Source of the DNA: Gaiellasilicea sp963745775
GTDB taxonomy: Bacteria; Actinomycetota; Thermoleophilia; Gaiellales; Gaiellaceae
NCBI GenBank assembly: GCA_963745775.1
Contig: CAVUYY010000015.1
Location: 62,001-126,000, forward strand
Length of the DNA: 64,000 bases
Direction: 5' to 3'
The notes under the pieces: generated by a model
Database searches by the model: none
What the model saw: only the letters and a program-made list of their open reading frames with translations
Told to the model about the DNA's origin: nothing
Shown here: piece by piece, positions 26,105 through 35,482 of the stretch
Layout of the letters: each line of letters starts with the position of its first letter
How positions within the stretch are numbered: position 1 is the first letter of the stretch
Translations under genes and position numbers: made by a program

Positions 26105-26537
26105 CGAGCTCGGCCAGCGCCTCCTCGAGGTGCTCGCGGTCGTCGGCGTCCTCGATCCGCGCTCCGAGCGTGCGGGCCTGGGCGAGGTGGTACTCGGCGG
26201 TTTCGCGGTCGCCCGCAACGAGCGCCGCGCGCGCGATCGCCTCGTGCGCGAAGGGAACGTCCCACTCCTCGCCGTCTCCGCTTTGCTCGAGCAGATCGAG
26301 ACAGCGCCGGGCGTGGTGGAGCGCCGGCTCGCCGCGACCGAGCACGGCGTAGACGCGCGAGATCTGCCACTCGCCGCGAGCGAGATGGCGCGGCTCGCCG
26401 ACCTGCCCCCAGTGGTGCCGCGACGCGTGCGCGGCATGGAGCATCGCGTCGTCCTCGGTCGGCGTGCGCTCGGGCTGTTCCAGGAGCGTCCAGACGTGGT
26501 TGAAGAGATCGACTCCCAGCTGGCGGTGGTCGGTCAC
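26097..26537 (-). CDS. TPR-like helical protein
   Basis: A 146-residue all-helical protein with two or three TPR-like units (EPALHHARRCLDLLEQSG, ETAEYHLAQARTLGARIE). There is no catalytic motif and no signal peptide. Actinobacterial proteins of this kind occur as standalone cytoplasmic TPR proteins of unknown role. It starts with GTG 26537, 45 bases from the divergent peptide ligase gene. Confidence 0.65.
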   Translation of the reverse strand: MTDHRQLGVDLFNHVWTLLEQPERTPTEDDAMLHAAHASRHHWGQVGEPRHLARGEWQISRVYAVLGRGEPALHHARRCLDLLEQSGDGEEWDVPFAHEAIARAALVAGDRETAEYHLAQARTLGARIEDADDREHLEEALAELAT

Positions 26538-26570
26538 GCGCCGTTTCTACCACTGCGGGCGCCGGGACGT

Positions 26571-26576
26571 TACGTT
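26571..26576 (+). promoter_or_regulatory. -10 box of a leaderless promoter for the PGM1-like ligase
   Basis: TACGTT is six nt before ATG 26583, in line with the other leaderless starts. Confidence 0.45.
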
Positions 26577-26582
26577 TCGCCG

Positions 26583-28094
26583 ATGGCAGACGGCGAGTTC
26601 TCCGAGCTCCAGAAGCGGCTGCGGGCGCTGTGGCCGTCGGTCTCGCTGCGCTCGATCGGCGACGTCGAGCGGACCGTGGTCGTCGTCCACTCGATCAGCA
26701 TGGACGTCCCGGATCAGCTGATCCCCGTCTTCCCCGCCTACGAGGAGCGCTTCCTCTGTCTCGTGCTCAGCCTGCTCCGCTCGCCGCGCTCGCGCGTGGT
26801 CTACGTCACCTCCCAGCCGATCTTGCCGAGGCTCGTCGACTACTACTTCGGCCTCGTGCCCGAGCTGGACACCCCGGAGGCGCGCAGCCGCTTCTCGGTC
26901 GTCTCGCTCGTGGACGGGCGGAACCAGCCGCTCACGCGGAAGCTCCTCGCGCGCCCGGGCGCGATCGCGCGGATTCGCTCGCTGCTGGGGCAGCCCGAGC
27001 TGGCGCTCCTGCTGCCGTTCGCCACCTCGCCGGACGAGGTGGAGCTCGCGGTTCGCCTCGGGATCCCGCTGTACGGCGCCGATCCGGCGCTCGAGTGGCT
27101 CGGGACGAAGAGCGGGAGCCGGCGCGTCTTCCACGAAGAGAACGTGGCGCACGCACGCGGCTTCGACGTCGGCGGCGAGCAGGATGTGCTCAGCGCGTTG
27201 AAGGAGCTCAGCTCAGGGAACGGCGGCCTGACGACCGCCGTGTTGAAGCTCGACCGCGGGGTCAGCGGGCTCGGGAACGCGCTGGTGGACGTCGGTGCTG
27301 CCCTGCGCGGCGGCCGACTTGCGCCGGCGCTCGAGCTGGAGGACACGGAGCTCTCCGCCGACGACTACCTGCGGGCGCTCGCCGATCAAGGCGGAATCGT
27401 GGAGGAGCGGATCGAGGGAGCCGACTTCCGCAGCCCGAGCGTGCAGCTTCGGATCAGCCCGTCGGGCCAGGTCGACATCCTCTCGACCCACGACCAGGTG
27501 CTGGGCGGCCGTCACGGCCAGACCTATTTCGGCTGCCGCTTCCCCGCCGATCCCGAGTACGCGGCGCTGATCGCGGCCGAGGGGCTGAAGGTGGGACGAC
27601 GGCTCGCGCGCGAAGGCGTGATCGGCCGCGCCGCGGTCGACTTCGTCGCCGTTCAGGGCGACGGCGGCTGGGAGCCGCGCGCGATCGAGATCAACCTCCG
27701 CTGCGGCGGCACGACACATCCGTTCATGGCTCTCTCGACCCTCACCGACGGGATCTACGACCCGCTGGCCGGCGAGTTCCGGAGCCGGCTCGGCGACCTC
27801 AAGCACTACGTCGCGACCGACCACCTCGACTCGCCGGACTACGCAGCGCTGACGCCCGACGACCTGCTCGACGTCGTTGCGGACCGTCACCTCGGCTGGG
27901 ACGCGGAGCGAGAATCCGGGATCGCGCTGCACATGGTGAGCGCGCTCGCGGTCGCGGGCCGGATCGGGTTGACGGCGATCGGCGATACCCCGTCGGAGGC
28001 GCAGGCGCTCTACCGGGAGCTGAAGCAGACCCTCGACGTGCATGCGGCCAGGGCGGCGGGAACGGAGAGCCCCGCGACCGTCAGAGTCACGTAA
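26583..28094 (+). CDS. ATP-grasp peptide ligase, PGM1-related
   Basis: A 503-residue protein. The N-terminal half (VVVVHSISMDVPDQLIPVFPAYEERF is a conserved block; YVTSQPI; DYYFG) is typical of PGM1-related proteins. The ATP-grasp half has AVLKLDRGVSGLGNA (ATP-binding Lys loop), VEERIEGADF and EINLRCGGTTHP with metal-binding Glu/Asn. PGM1 of pheganomycin biosynthesis joins peptides to an amino-acid starter, so ligation of a carboxylate to an amine is expected; the substrate here is unknown. The much longer open frame upstream of ATG 26583 is antisense to the TPR gene. Confidence 0.8.
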   Translation: MADGEFSELQKRLRALWPSVSLRSIGDVERTVVVVHSISMDVPDQLIPVFPAYEERFLCLVLSLLRSPRSRVVYVTSQPILPRLVDYYFGLVPELDTPEARSRFSVVSLVDGRNQPLTRKLLARPGAIARIRSLLGQPELALLLPFATSPDEVELAVRLGIPLYGADPALEWLGTKSGSRRVFHEENVAHARGFDVGGEQDVLSALKELSSGNGGLTTAVLKLDRGVSGLGNALVDVGAALRGGRLAPALELEDTELSADDYLRALADQGGIVEERIEGADFRSPSVQLRISPSGQVDILSTHDQVLGGRHGQTYFGCRFPADPEYAALIAAEGLKVGRRLAREGVIGRAAVDFVAVQGDGGWEPRAIEINLRCGGTTHPFMALSTLTDGIYDPLAGEFRSRLGDLKHYVATDHLDSPDYAALTPDDLLDVVADRHLGWDAERESGIALHMVSALAVAGRIGLTAIGDTPSEAQALYRELKQTLDVHAARAAGTESPATVRVT

Positions 28095-28101
28095 CGGGCC
28101 G

Positions 28102-29277
28102 CTACTCGGCGAGACCGGCGGCGCGGAGCACCTCGCGGCCGAGGAGCTGCGCTTCTCGCCCAGAGTGACGCCGGGGCGGTACGCGGCGACGACGACGATC
28201 ACCGGGCCGCTGCGCCGGTAGACGATCGCGGCGGAGAGGCGCGAATCCGAGATCCAGCCATGCTTCTGGACGAGGCGCTTCTCGGCAAGCCAGCGCCGGA
28301 ACAGGCCGGCGTTGTCGCCGGTGGGCTGAGCGCCGAGCAGGAGCGTCCGGCCGGTATTCGCCTGCTCCCGCGAGAGCCCCGTCGCGCGCAGCGCCCACGG
28401 ACGTCCGAGCGCGGCGGCGTGCAGGCGAAAGAGCGCGCGGCCAAGGTCGCGCGGGGTCGTGACCCGCGTGTGCGCGCCGGGCGGACCGGCGGCCGTGCCC
28501 GCGCGATAGAGCCCGGGATACGTCGACGAGGTCATTCCGAGCCGTCGGAATCCGGCGGCCACGGCGCCGAGCCCGAGGCGGCTGACGATCCTGTTGGCTC
28601 CGAGATTCGACGACCACTGGGCGATCTGCGTCGCGTCGTAGATCAGAGGCGAGCGCTCGGGACGTGGGTGAGCTCGCGAGCGCCGCCGCAAGAACGCCGA
28701 GCTTCACCGTCGAGGCAGCGGGAAAGCGCACGTCGGCATCGACGCCGCCTGTCCGCCCCGTTCGGAGATCGTGCACCCACACGCCGGCGCTGCCGGCGAA
28801 GCGGCCCGCCGCCGTCGCCAGACGCTGGTCGAGCGCGCGGTCCGGCCGAACGGGCAGCGCAGCTCGGCGATCCTGAGGCCGGAACGGAGCAGAGATCGGC
28901 GGCGAGGGCGCCGGCGTGATCCGCGCCGGGCCGACCCGGCACGTCGCATCCACACTCGGAAGGCCGGGCGCGCGTGTGGGCACGGGCCGATCGGCGGCTT
29001 CGGCTGTGATCACCTGGGCCGTGCCGAGACTCAGAAGCTGCCCGCGCAGACGATTACAGGCAAGGCTGAACCGTCCCGCTGCGCGCACGGCCTCGACGAG
29101 ATCGCGTCCGGCGTCGTACCGTGCCTGCAGCCCGTTCGGCGTCGGCTCCGTAGCGGAGCTGCGGCAGGGCCGAGATAGCGCTCCTTCGCGCGCAGGAGGT
29201 CGCTCGTCATCCGCCGGCGGCGGCCGGCGCGAGGAGCAGCGCCGCGCACGAGCGCGGCGAAGGCCGATGCGTTGCAT
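28102..29277 (-). CDS. Class A beta-lactamase-like serine hydrolase, multiply frameshifted
   Basis: Three motifs of the serine beta-lactamase/DD-peptidase fold are seen: PAASTVKL (SxxK), QWSSNLGANR (SxN) and VQKHGWIS (KxG). They lie in two different frames, and the final residues LLGREVLRAAGLAE are back in the first frame, so at least two shifts occur (about 28680 and 28160). The N-terminal hydrophobic segment AALLLAPAAAGG is in yet another frame. It should be an exported hydrolase. Several shifts in one gene could mean real decay or local sequence error. The span is from the apparent ATG at 29277. Confidence 0.65.
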   Translation of the reverse strand: MQRIGLRRARARRCSSRRPPPADDERPPAREGALSRPCRSSATEPTPNGLQARYDAGRDLVEAVRAAGRFSLACNRLRGQLLSLGTAQVITAEAADRPVPTRAPGLPSVDATCRVGPARITPAPSPPISAPFRPQDRRAALPVRPDRALDQRLATAAGRFAGSAGVWVHDLRTGRTGGVDADVRFPAASTVKLGVLAAALASSPTSRALASDLRRDADRPVVVESRSQQDRQPPRARRRGRRIPTARNDLVDVSRALSRGHGRRSARRAHAGHDPARPWPRALSPARRRARTSVGAARDGALAGAGEYRPDAPARRSAHRRQRRPVPALACREAPRPEAWLDLGFAPLRRDRLPAQRPGDRRRRRVPPRRHSGREAQLLGREVLRAAGLAE

Positions 29278-29307
29278 GGGACACAGGATGCATGCCACAC
29301 TGGGCCG

Positions 29308-30692
29308 GTGAGCGCCGTCGCCGAGCGGTCGCGATCGACGAGACCGCGTTCCGGGGCCCCGTCGTTCGTCCGGGCGCACGCGGGCTACGACGAGCAGCGC
29401 ACGATCTGGAACGGCGCCTTCGACAGGCATCCGGCCGCGATCGTCCGCTGCGCCGGCGTCGCGGACGTGATCGCCGCCGTGAAGCTCGGCCGCTCGAGCG
29501 GCCTGCCGGTCGCCGTGCGCAGCGGCGGGCACTCGTTCCCGGGCTTCTCGGTCGCAGACGACGCGTTGCTGATCGACCTCTCGCCGCTCAAAGGCGTTCG
29601 CGTCGATCCCGAGCAGCGCACCGCACGCGTCCAGGCCGGCGTGCTGCTCGGCGAGCTCGATCGGGAGACGCAGGCGTTCGGGCTCGCGGTGCCGTCCGGG
29701 ATCGTCACCCACACGGGCGTCGCGGGGCTGACGCTCGGCGGCGGGATCGGCTGGATCATGCGCAAGCACGGGCTCTCGGTCGACCAGCTCGTCTCGGTCG
29801 ATCTCGTCACGGCCGAGGGCGAGTTCGTCAAGGCGAGTGCCGACGAGAACCCCGACCTCTTCTGGGGCGTGCGCGGCGGCGGCGGCAACTTCGGGATCGT
29901 CACGGAGTTCGAGTTCCGCTGCGTGCCGCTCGGGACGCAGGTGCTGGCGGGGCCGATCTTCTGGCCGATGGAGCAGTCGGGAGACGTCCTGCGCTTCTAT
30001 CGCGACTGGGTCGCGGAGGCGCCGGACGAGCTGATGACGATCATCGTCCACCGCAAGGCTCCGCCGCTCCCGATCGTCCCCGAGGAGCTGCACGGAAAGC
30101 CGGTCGTGATGGTGATCTGCTGCTGGGTCGGCGACCTGGAGCAGGGAGAGGCGTTCATCCGGCCGCTGCGCGAGTTCGGCTCGCCGGTGGCGGACGTCTG
30201 CCTCCCGAAGCCGTACCTCACCCACCAGGCGATGCTCGATCCGAGCTTCCCGCCGGGGCGCTGGTACTACTTCAAGAGCTGTGACGTCGCCGAGCTGAGC
30301 GACGAGCTGATCGACATCACGGTCGAGCGCTCGCTCCGGATCGAGTCGCCGCTGACCGTCGTTTCCGATCTGGCAGATGGGCGGAGCGGTGAGCCGGGTC
30401 GAGCGACGACGAGACCGCGTTCAACGGCCGAACGGCGGGCTTCACGTACAACATCGGCGCCTGCACGGCGACGAGCGAAGGCTTCGACGAGGAACGCGAA
30501 TGGGTGCGGGGCTTCTGGTCGGCCCTCGAGCCGTGGCACCAAGGCGTCTACGTGAACTTCCTCGGCGACGAGGGAGCGGACCGGGTTCGCCAGTCCTACG
30601 GGCCTGAGAAGTACGGCCGGCTGCAGGCCCTGAAGCAGAAGTACGACCCGGACAACTTCTTCCGGATCAACCAGAACATCTCGCCGAGTTAG
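29308..30692 (+). CDS. FAD-linked oxidase with berberine-bridge domain, frameshifted
   Basis: The N-terminal FAD-binding (PCMH) domain is well preserved: AVRSGGHSFPGFS, with the GGH motif that often carries the His for covalent FAD, GVAGLTLGGGIGWIMRKHG and GGGGNFGIVTEFEF. The BBE domain at the C-terminus reads YGPEKYGRLQALKQKYDPDNFFRINQNI. Two one-base shifts near 30362 and 30400 separate the halves; the block between them (FPIWQMGGAVSRV) is in a third frame. Repaired, the protein is about 460 residues. It probably oxidises an alcohol, sugar or polycyclic substrate. It is divergent from the serine hydrolase, with starts about 30 bases apart. Confidence 0.8.
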
Positions 30693-30732
30693 CTACTGCC
30701 CGCGACGGCGCGGCCGGTCGACGCCTCCGCGC

Positions 30733-31371
30733 TCAGCGCAGCGCCTCCTCGAATCGCGGGTCGTCGCGTACGGCGGCGAAGTCGTCGTCTCTGCGTGCGT
30801 CCTCGCGGAACCGCGGGCGCAGCTCGACGGACCGTCGGAGGTGGGCGAAGGTGTCGTCGCCGGTCTCGCCCGCGAGCGTCGCGAAGCAGGCGTAGTTGTA
30901 ATGCAGGCCTGCGTGGTCCGGCACGCGCTCGAGGCCACCGCGGACCGCCTCGACCGCGTCGGCGTAGCGCTGTTCGCCGTAGGCCGTCATGGATTCGCTG
31001 TGGAACGGCCAGGCCTCGCCCCAGAGGATCCCCTCGTACGCCTCGCCGGGTGTGGCGCCGACGGCGAGGATGGTTCCGTCTCCGGTCGCCCTCCGCCGCG
31101 ACTCCGGCCCGACGAACACGAGTGATCCCGGCGGCGCTTCGACCGTCTCGCCGTCGATCTCGAACGTCGCCGTCCCGTCGAGCACGATGTACAGCTCCTC
31201 CTGGCCGGACCCGGCCTCGTCGTGCTCGTTGATCAGCGTGCCGTCCTCGCCGGGCGTGTAGGCGTTGATTCCGAATGCCTGGATCCCGAAGTGCTCGCGC
31301 ACCGGAATATCTCTCCCGCGCCGCTCGATCTCGTCGAGGCGCGCGACCTTCCAGTTCGGCTTGTCGTTCAT
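30733..31371 (-). CDS. Cupin domain protein with C-terminal TPR-like region
   Basis: A 212-residue protein. Residues 25-110 form a cupin barrel (INEHDEAGSGQEELYIVLDGTATFEIDGE pattern, then PPGSLVFVGPESRR). Residues 115-205 are helical with a TPR-like unit (YADAVEAVRGGLERVPDHAGLHYNYAC) that begins after GEAWPF. The cupin metal-ligand pattern is reduced to His, Glu and later residues, so enzyme activity is uncertain; a small-molecule sensor or isomerase is possible. The start has a GGAGGT ribosome binding site. Confidence 0.75.
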   Translation of the reverse strand: MNDKPNWKVARLDEIERRGRDIPVREHFGIQAFGINAYTPGEDGTLINEHDEAGSGQEELYIVLDGTATFEIDGETVEAPPGSLVFVGPESRRRATGDGTILAVGATPGEAYEGILWGEAWPFHSESMTAYGEQRYADAVEAVRGGLERVPDHAGLHYNYACFATLAGETGDDTFAHLRRSVELRPRFREDARRDDDFAAVRDDPRFEEALR

Positions 31372-31448
31372 CCGATCACCTCCGTTTGACGATCAGGCAT
31401 GCGGCAAGCTTATGTCGACATGAATGACGCCTGGAGCGTCCCGCGGCG

Positions 31449-33353
31449 TCACCCGGGTTGCCGCGCTTCCTGCGCCCGAAGCCGCGCGAGTTCTTGCGCG
31501 ACCTTGGCCCGGATCAGCGGTGGCACCTCGGGGTTGATCCCGACGAGCGCGACGGCGTCGTCGACGAGTCCGAGCTCGACGTCCCCACCCCGCGGCAGCC
31601 GTCCCTCCAGGTACCAGCTCACACTCAGCTCGACGAGGCGATCGTAGCGCTGGGACGCCGACGCGAGCATGTGCGAGCCGAGGTGCGATTGATCCTCGCC
31701 GCTCCCGACGCCCCACACGCCGCGAATGGCGGCGGCCGAAAGCGCGCCCAGTCCGCAATCCATGACCGCGGCGAAGACGACGCCTGAGCCGGCGTCGATC
31801 TGCCGGTTCGCGATCCACTCGCAGGTCGCCTGGTGGTCGTATCCGAACGAGTAGTCGCTGCGAATCTCCACGCCCGGAAGGGCGCGCCGCACCCCCGTTG
31901 AGAACCCTTGAGCCAATACCTGCTGCGGTGGGAAGTTCGGCTCTCCGCTGATGATCGAGACAGCGTGCCGACCCTGTCCCTGGGGCAGTGTTCGCCGGGC
32001 CTCCATGAGGCCGCTGAGGTAGCCCGCGAGATGCGCGGCCTGGCCGGCACGTAACGTCAGCGCAGTTGCATTGGGAGCGCCACCGAGCTCGACCCCCTCG
32101 CACAGCAGTAGTCGAGGAAGACGAAATGCGTGTCGGGGTACTGGGGGACGACGTCGAAGAACCGCGGCCCCGGGAGCCCAAGAGGCCACAACACGAGATC
32201 GAAGTCCCCGGCCCGGAGCCGCGCAGAGAGCCGGTCGACATCGGCCTGCGAGCCCGGCTCGAAGCCGCCCATGGGTGGGCGGCGCGGGAACAGGTCGACG
32301 ATCTCGGTCTCGAGCTCGTGCTCGCGCTCGGCTTCGAGGAGCCCCTTCACGAACGGATTCCAACCCGCTTCGTCGCGGCTCTGGAGGCTGCCCGGATCCC
32401 ACATTCGGATCAGAGCGACGCGGGTCGAGCCTGCGGACCCCGACGGTCCTGCATCGGTCGGGACGAGGCGGATAGCAATCGCGATCGCGGCGACAGCCAG
32501 TCCTACCGCGAGGACAAGCGCGGATCGTCTCCGAACTGTCATCCGCCTCGGCGGCTGACCGTCGCGAGCCAGCACCGGCTGGGGCGGCGTCCTCAGGTGA
32601 GGTTCCTGGCGGACGATCTGCCCGGCGAGGCGCTGAAGCTCCTCGCCCGGCTTGAGGCCGAGATCGTCTTCCAGGCCGCGCCGCGTCCGCTCGTAGATTT
32701 CGAGTGCCTCGACGTGACGACCCGAGCGATAGAGCGCCACCATGAGTTGCGCGACGAGCCGCTCGCGATACGGGGTTTCCTCGACCAGCCGGCGCAGCTC
32801 TCCCACGAGCTCCCCATGGCGGCCAAGAGCAAGATCGGCGTCGACGCGAATCTCGAACGCCCGCGAGCGAAGCTCGTCCAGACGCTCGGCCTCCGCGCGG
32901 CTCTCCAGGTGCAGCGTCACGTCCGCGAGCACAGGTCCGTGCCAGAGGCCGAGTGCCTCCTTCGCAATCGACGCGGCACGCGGATCGTCACCGGCGTCCA
33001 GCGCCTGGGCTGCCTGGTCTACGAGGTCTTCGAAGACCTGCGAGTCGAGAACGGCCCCACCGAGGTCGATCCGGTAGCCGCCCCCGCGTCGCTCGACGGC
33101 AACCCCGTACGGGGAGAGAACCCCGCGGAGCCGGGACACGTACGACTCCAGGCTGTGAGCCGCCGAAGCCGGAGGATCCTCGCCCCAGACGTCGTCGAAC
33201 AGGCGCTCGACGGGCACGACCTCGCCCCTGCGGAGCAGCAGGGCTGCGAGAACAGCCCGCTGCTTGCCCCCGCCGAGCTCGAGCGTGCGTTCCCCGACCT
33301 CGGCTTCAAGCTCGCCGAGAATGCGAAACCGGAGAGGTGCTGACTCGCCCGTG
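31449..33353 (-). CDS. Membrane-spanning SARP/BTAD regulator fused to a BMP-type ligand-binding domain, frameshifted
   Basis: In order: a winged-helix DNA-binding domain (RFRILGELEAEVGERTLEL, then PVERLFDDVWGEDPP and SLESYVSRLRGVL), a BTAD helical domain (RHGELVGELRRLVEETPYRERL), one transmembrane helix (SALVLAVGLAVAAIAIAIRLV), and an outside domain resembling BMP/PnrA lipoproteins (SIISGEPNFPPQQVLAQGF, RQIDAGSGVVFAAVMDCGLG). The outer part switches frame near 32090, a probable one-base error. The start is unresolved: the frame opens at 33353 but has no ATG/GTG before the winged helix; an ATG at 33357 lies in another frame. Confidence 0.75.
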
Positions 33354-33479
33354 TCATCTAGCTAATCACGCTTCGCAGCTCCTGGAAAGCAGACGGTTTC
33401 GAGCTTTTTGCGAGCCGGCTGCAAGACCGCCGCAGCGACCCTCCATGGCGACATCGAGTCTTCCCGAACGGAGGTAGGC

Positions 33480-34139
33480 ATGAAAGCGATCCAGGCCATG
33501 CTCGTTGCGCTCGTCGCGGCGATCATCCTGACGTCTGTCGCGGCGGCCGGACCCGATGCCACAAAGCGCAAGTTCACGTTTACCGAAAACGGCGTTCAGT
33601 TCTCGTTCAATGTGGCGCCCCGACCGCCGGGGGCGTTCCATCCGGTCAAGAGCATCGCCACCGACAAGCTCCCTGCTGGGCCGATCTCGCTCAACAAGGG
33701 GGTCTCCGGGGCACAAGACGCAGAGGGAATCATCTATTGGACGAGCTTCCCGGACGGCGACTACGCCGATCCGTGTGCGCGTCTGCTGCCCCCGTCGATT
33801 GGCGCATCGGCCGCCAAGCTCTCGACCGCAGTCTCGAAAGCGCCCGGCACCAAGCTCGTCAAAAGCCCTTCGGACGTCACCCTGGGCGGACTCCCCGCGA
33901 AGCACGTGGTGCTCACCATTCGCAAGAACGTCGGCTGCGACCCCGGGTTCTTCTTCACCTGGCGAGCCGTGGAGGGCGGCACGTTGTGGACGAAGGCGCG
34001 CGTGGGCCACACGATCCGGGTCTGGATCGTCACCGTGAACAAGACGCGTCTCTTCATCGCAGCCATGACGAACGGAAATGCCACCCCGGACCTCAAGAAA
34101 GAGATCCAGCAGGTCGTCGAGTCGATCCGCTTCGCCTAG
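33480..34139 (+). CDS. Secreted protein of unknown function
   Basis: A 219-residue protein with an excellent signal peptide (MKAIQAMLVALVAAIILTS then VAAAG) and a GGAGGT ribosome binding site five bases before ATG 33480. The mature part is a compact beta-rich domain with Cys in YADPCARLL and NVGCDPGFF, perhaps a disulfide pair. No family is recognised. The leader is closely similar to that of the next gene, while the mature parts differ. Confidence 0.7.
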   Translation: MKAIQAMLVALVAAIILTSVAAAGPDATKRKFTFTENGVQFSFNVAPRPPGAFHPVKSIATDKLPAGPISLNKGVSGAQDAEGIIYWTSFPDGDYADPCARLLPPSIGASAAKLSTAVSKAPGTKLVKSPSDVTLGGLPAKHVVLTIRKNVGCDPGFFFTWRAVEGGTLWTKARVGHTIRVWIVTVNKTRLFIAAMTNGNATPDLKKEIQQVVESIRFA

Positions 34140-34238
34140 CCGTGAGCGACTTCCACCCTGGTGCTCGAGCCACGGGCGGAGAAAAATCGCGCTTCATCAG
34201 AAGCATTCGACGGCCAACCCCAGAAAGGGAGAGATGCA

Positions 34239-34713
34239 ATGAAAGCTCGACACGCCATACTCGTCGCGCTCGTTGCGGCGGTCACGCTGACGTCCGTGGC
34301 GGCAGCTGGTCCTGAGGCAGCGAAACAGCGCGTGGTGATCAACATGAAGATCTACCCACAGAAGACGTTCGTCCTTCTGCCGCTGGACGCCGGCCCCCTG
34401 GACGCCGACAAAGGCACGATCAGCAGCAACTGGACGAGCATCCCCGGCCGCGACGTGATGCGCGACGGACAGAAGGTCACGATCTACGACGGCGCCGTGA
34501 CGACGTTTACCGGGAAGCGAGGAACCCTCACGATTCGAGACCGGAACGAGTGGGTCGACGTCGGAAACAACGACCAGATCGGCATCAGCATCTGGAAGGT
34601 CGTGCGCGGTACCGGGCAGTACGCGGGAATCGTCGGGCAAGGGCCGCGGTGGTCATGCAGGCCTCGGAAGCCCGTGGTACGCACGCTACGAGGGCTTCCT
34701 GACCGTTCCGTGA
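34239..34713 (+). CDS. Secreted protein, allene-oxide-cyclase-barrel-like, frameshifted near the end
   Basis: The leader MKARHAILVALVAAVTLTS matches that of the preceding gene. The mature domain has GAVTTFTGKRGTLTIRDRNEW and KVVRGTGQYAGIVGQG, a beta-barrel pattern seen in AOC-barrel-like secreted proteins. After GQG the downstream GGHAGLGSPWYARYEGFLTVP is in the next frame, ending at TGA 34711; one extra G in a GGG run near 34642 explains it. The function is unknown. Initiation is at ATG 34239 behind a weak GGGAG site. Confidence 0.65.
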
Positions 34714-34846
34714 GATCGGGACGAGCGAGTTGACCGCGAATCGAGCCCACCAGCTCATCGCGGACGATCGCTTGGTCGCCTGGTCGCCCGTGCGCAGGAA
34801 ATAGGAGAGCAACCGCTCGCGCGTGCTCGCTCCCAATGCAGCGTGC

Positions 34847-35419
34847 TCAGCCGTCCTTGACCGGTAGGGACGGATGGTCGGTGGGATAGACACCGACCGC
34901 GAATCCGTACATCGTCTCGCCCGTCCGCGGCAGCTGGTCGAACTCCCTCACCAGCTCCGCCATCTGCTCCCACATTTCCGATGCCTGAGCCTCCGAGATG
35001 CGGGCGTGCCGGATGAAGCCCCACAACTTTCCGTCCAGATACGCCGCGGCCGACTCCCGAGCTGCGACCTCGAAGTCGTTGAAGTCCCGGGGCAGACCCT
35101 CGCTGTCACCGCTTCGCTCGATCCCGACGTAGAACATCCGTGCCGTGCGACCGTAGAACCGCTCCTCGATCGCCCGCACCTGTCTTGTCCTCACGACCTG
35201 AAGGAGTCCGGCCTCGGTCAGGACCCTGACGTGGTGGGCGACGGTGCTCTTCGGCCGCTCCACTGCGACCGCCAACTCGGTCACCGTTGCCGCCCGCTCG
35301 TGGAGCAGGCTCAGGATCGTGGTGCGAAGGGGATGACTGATCGCCTTGACCTGGGACGGCTCGGTGAGCGCGAGCCGCTCGGCAAGCTCGTAGTCCGGCG
35401 GCGACGGCTTGCGCGACAT
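34847..35419 (-). CDS. ArsR-type winged-helix regulator
   Basis: About 190 residues. The N-terminal winged helix reads VKAISHPLRTTILSLLHE, TVTELAVAVERPKSTVAHHVRVLTEAGLLQVV; the C-terminal half is helical (EAARESAAAYLDG to MAELVREFDQL) as in the larger helix-turn-helix_20 regulators that respond to small molecules. ATG 35419 is preferred; an ATG at 35464 would also fit. It is divergent from the dienelactone hydrolase gene with palindromes between them. Confidence 0.75.
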   Translation of the reverse strand: MSRKPSPPDYELAERLALTEPSQVKAISHPLRTTILSLLHERAATVTELAVAVERPKSTVAHHVRVLTEAGLLQVVRTRQVRAIEERFYGRTARMFYVGIERSGDSEGLPRDFNDFEVAARESAAAYLDGKLWGFIRHARISEAQASEMWEQMAELVREFDQLPRTGETMYGFAVGVYPTDHPSLPVKDG

Positions 35420-35432
35420 GGCCGAACAGACT

Positions 35433-35468
35433 AGCATTGCCGAACGTTCCATTTTCTGGATCAATGCT
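35433..35468. promoter_or_regulatory. Nested palindromes between the ArsR-type and dienelactone hydrolase genes
   Basis: Outer arms AGCATTG (35433-35439) and CAATGCT (35462-35468) enclose the perfect palindrome GAACGTTC (35442-35449) and the pair TCCA/TGGA (35448-35451, 35457-35460). They lie between divergent starts and are the likely operator of the regulator. Which palindrome is bound cannot be told. Confidence 0.4.
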
Positions 35469-35482
35469 CAGGAGGATCGAAG

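Noticed and set aside
26544..26549. TAGAAA as a leaderless -10 for the TPR-like gene at 26537
   Set aside because: It lacks the final T of the box, so it was not counted among the leaderless promoters.
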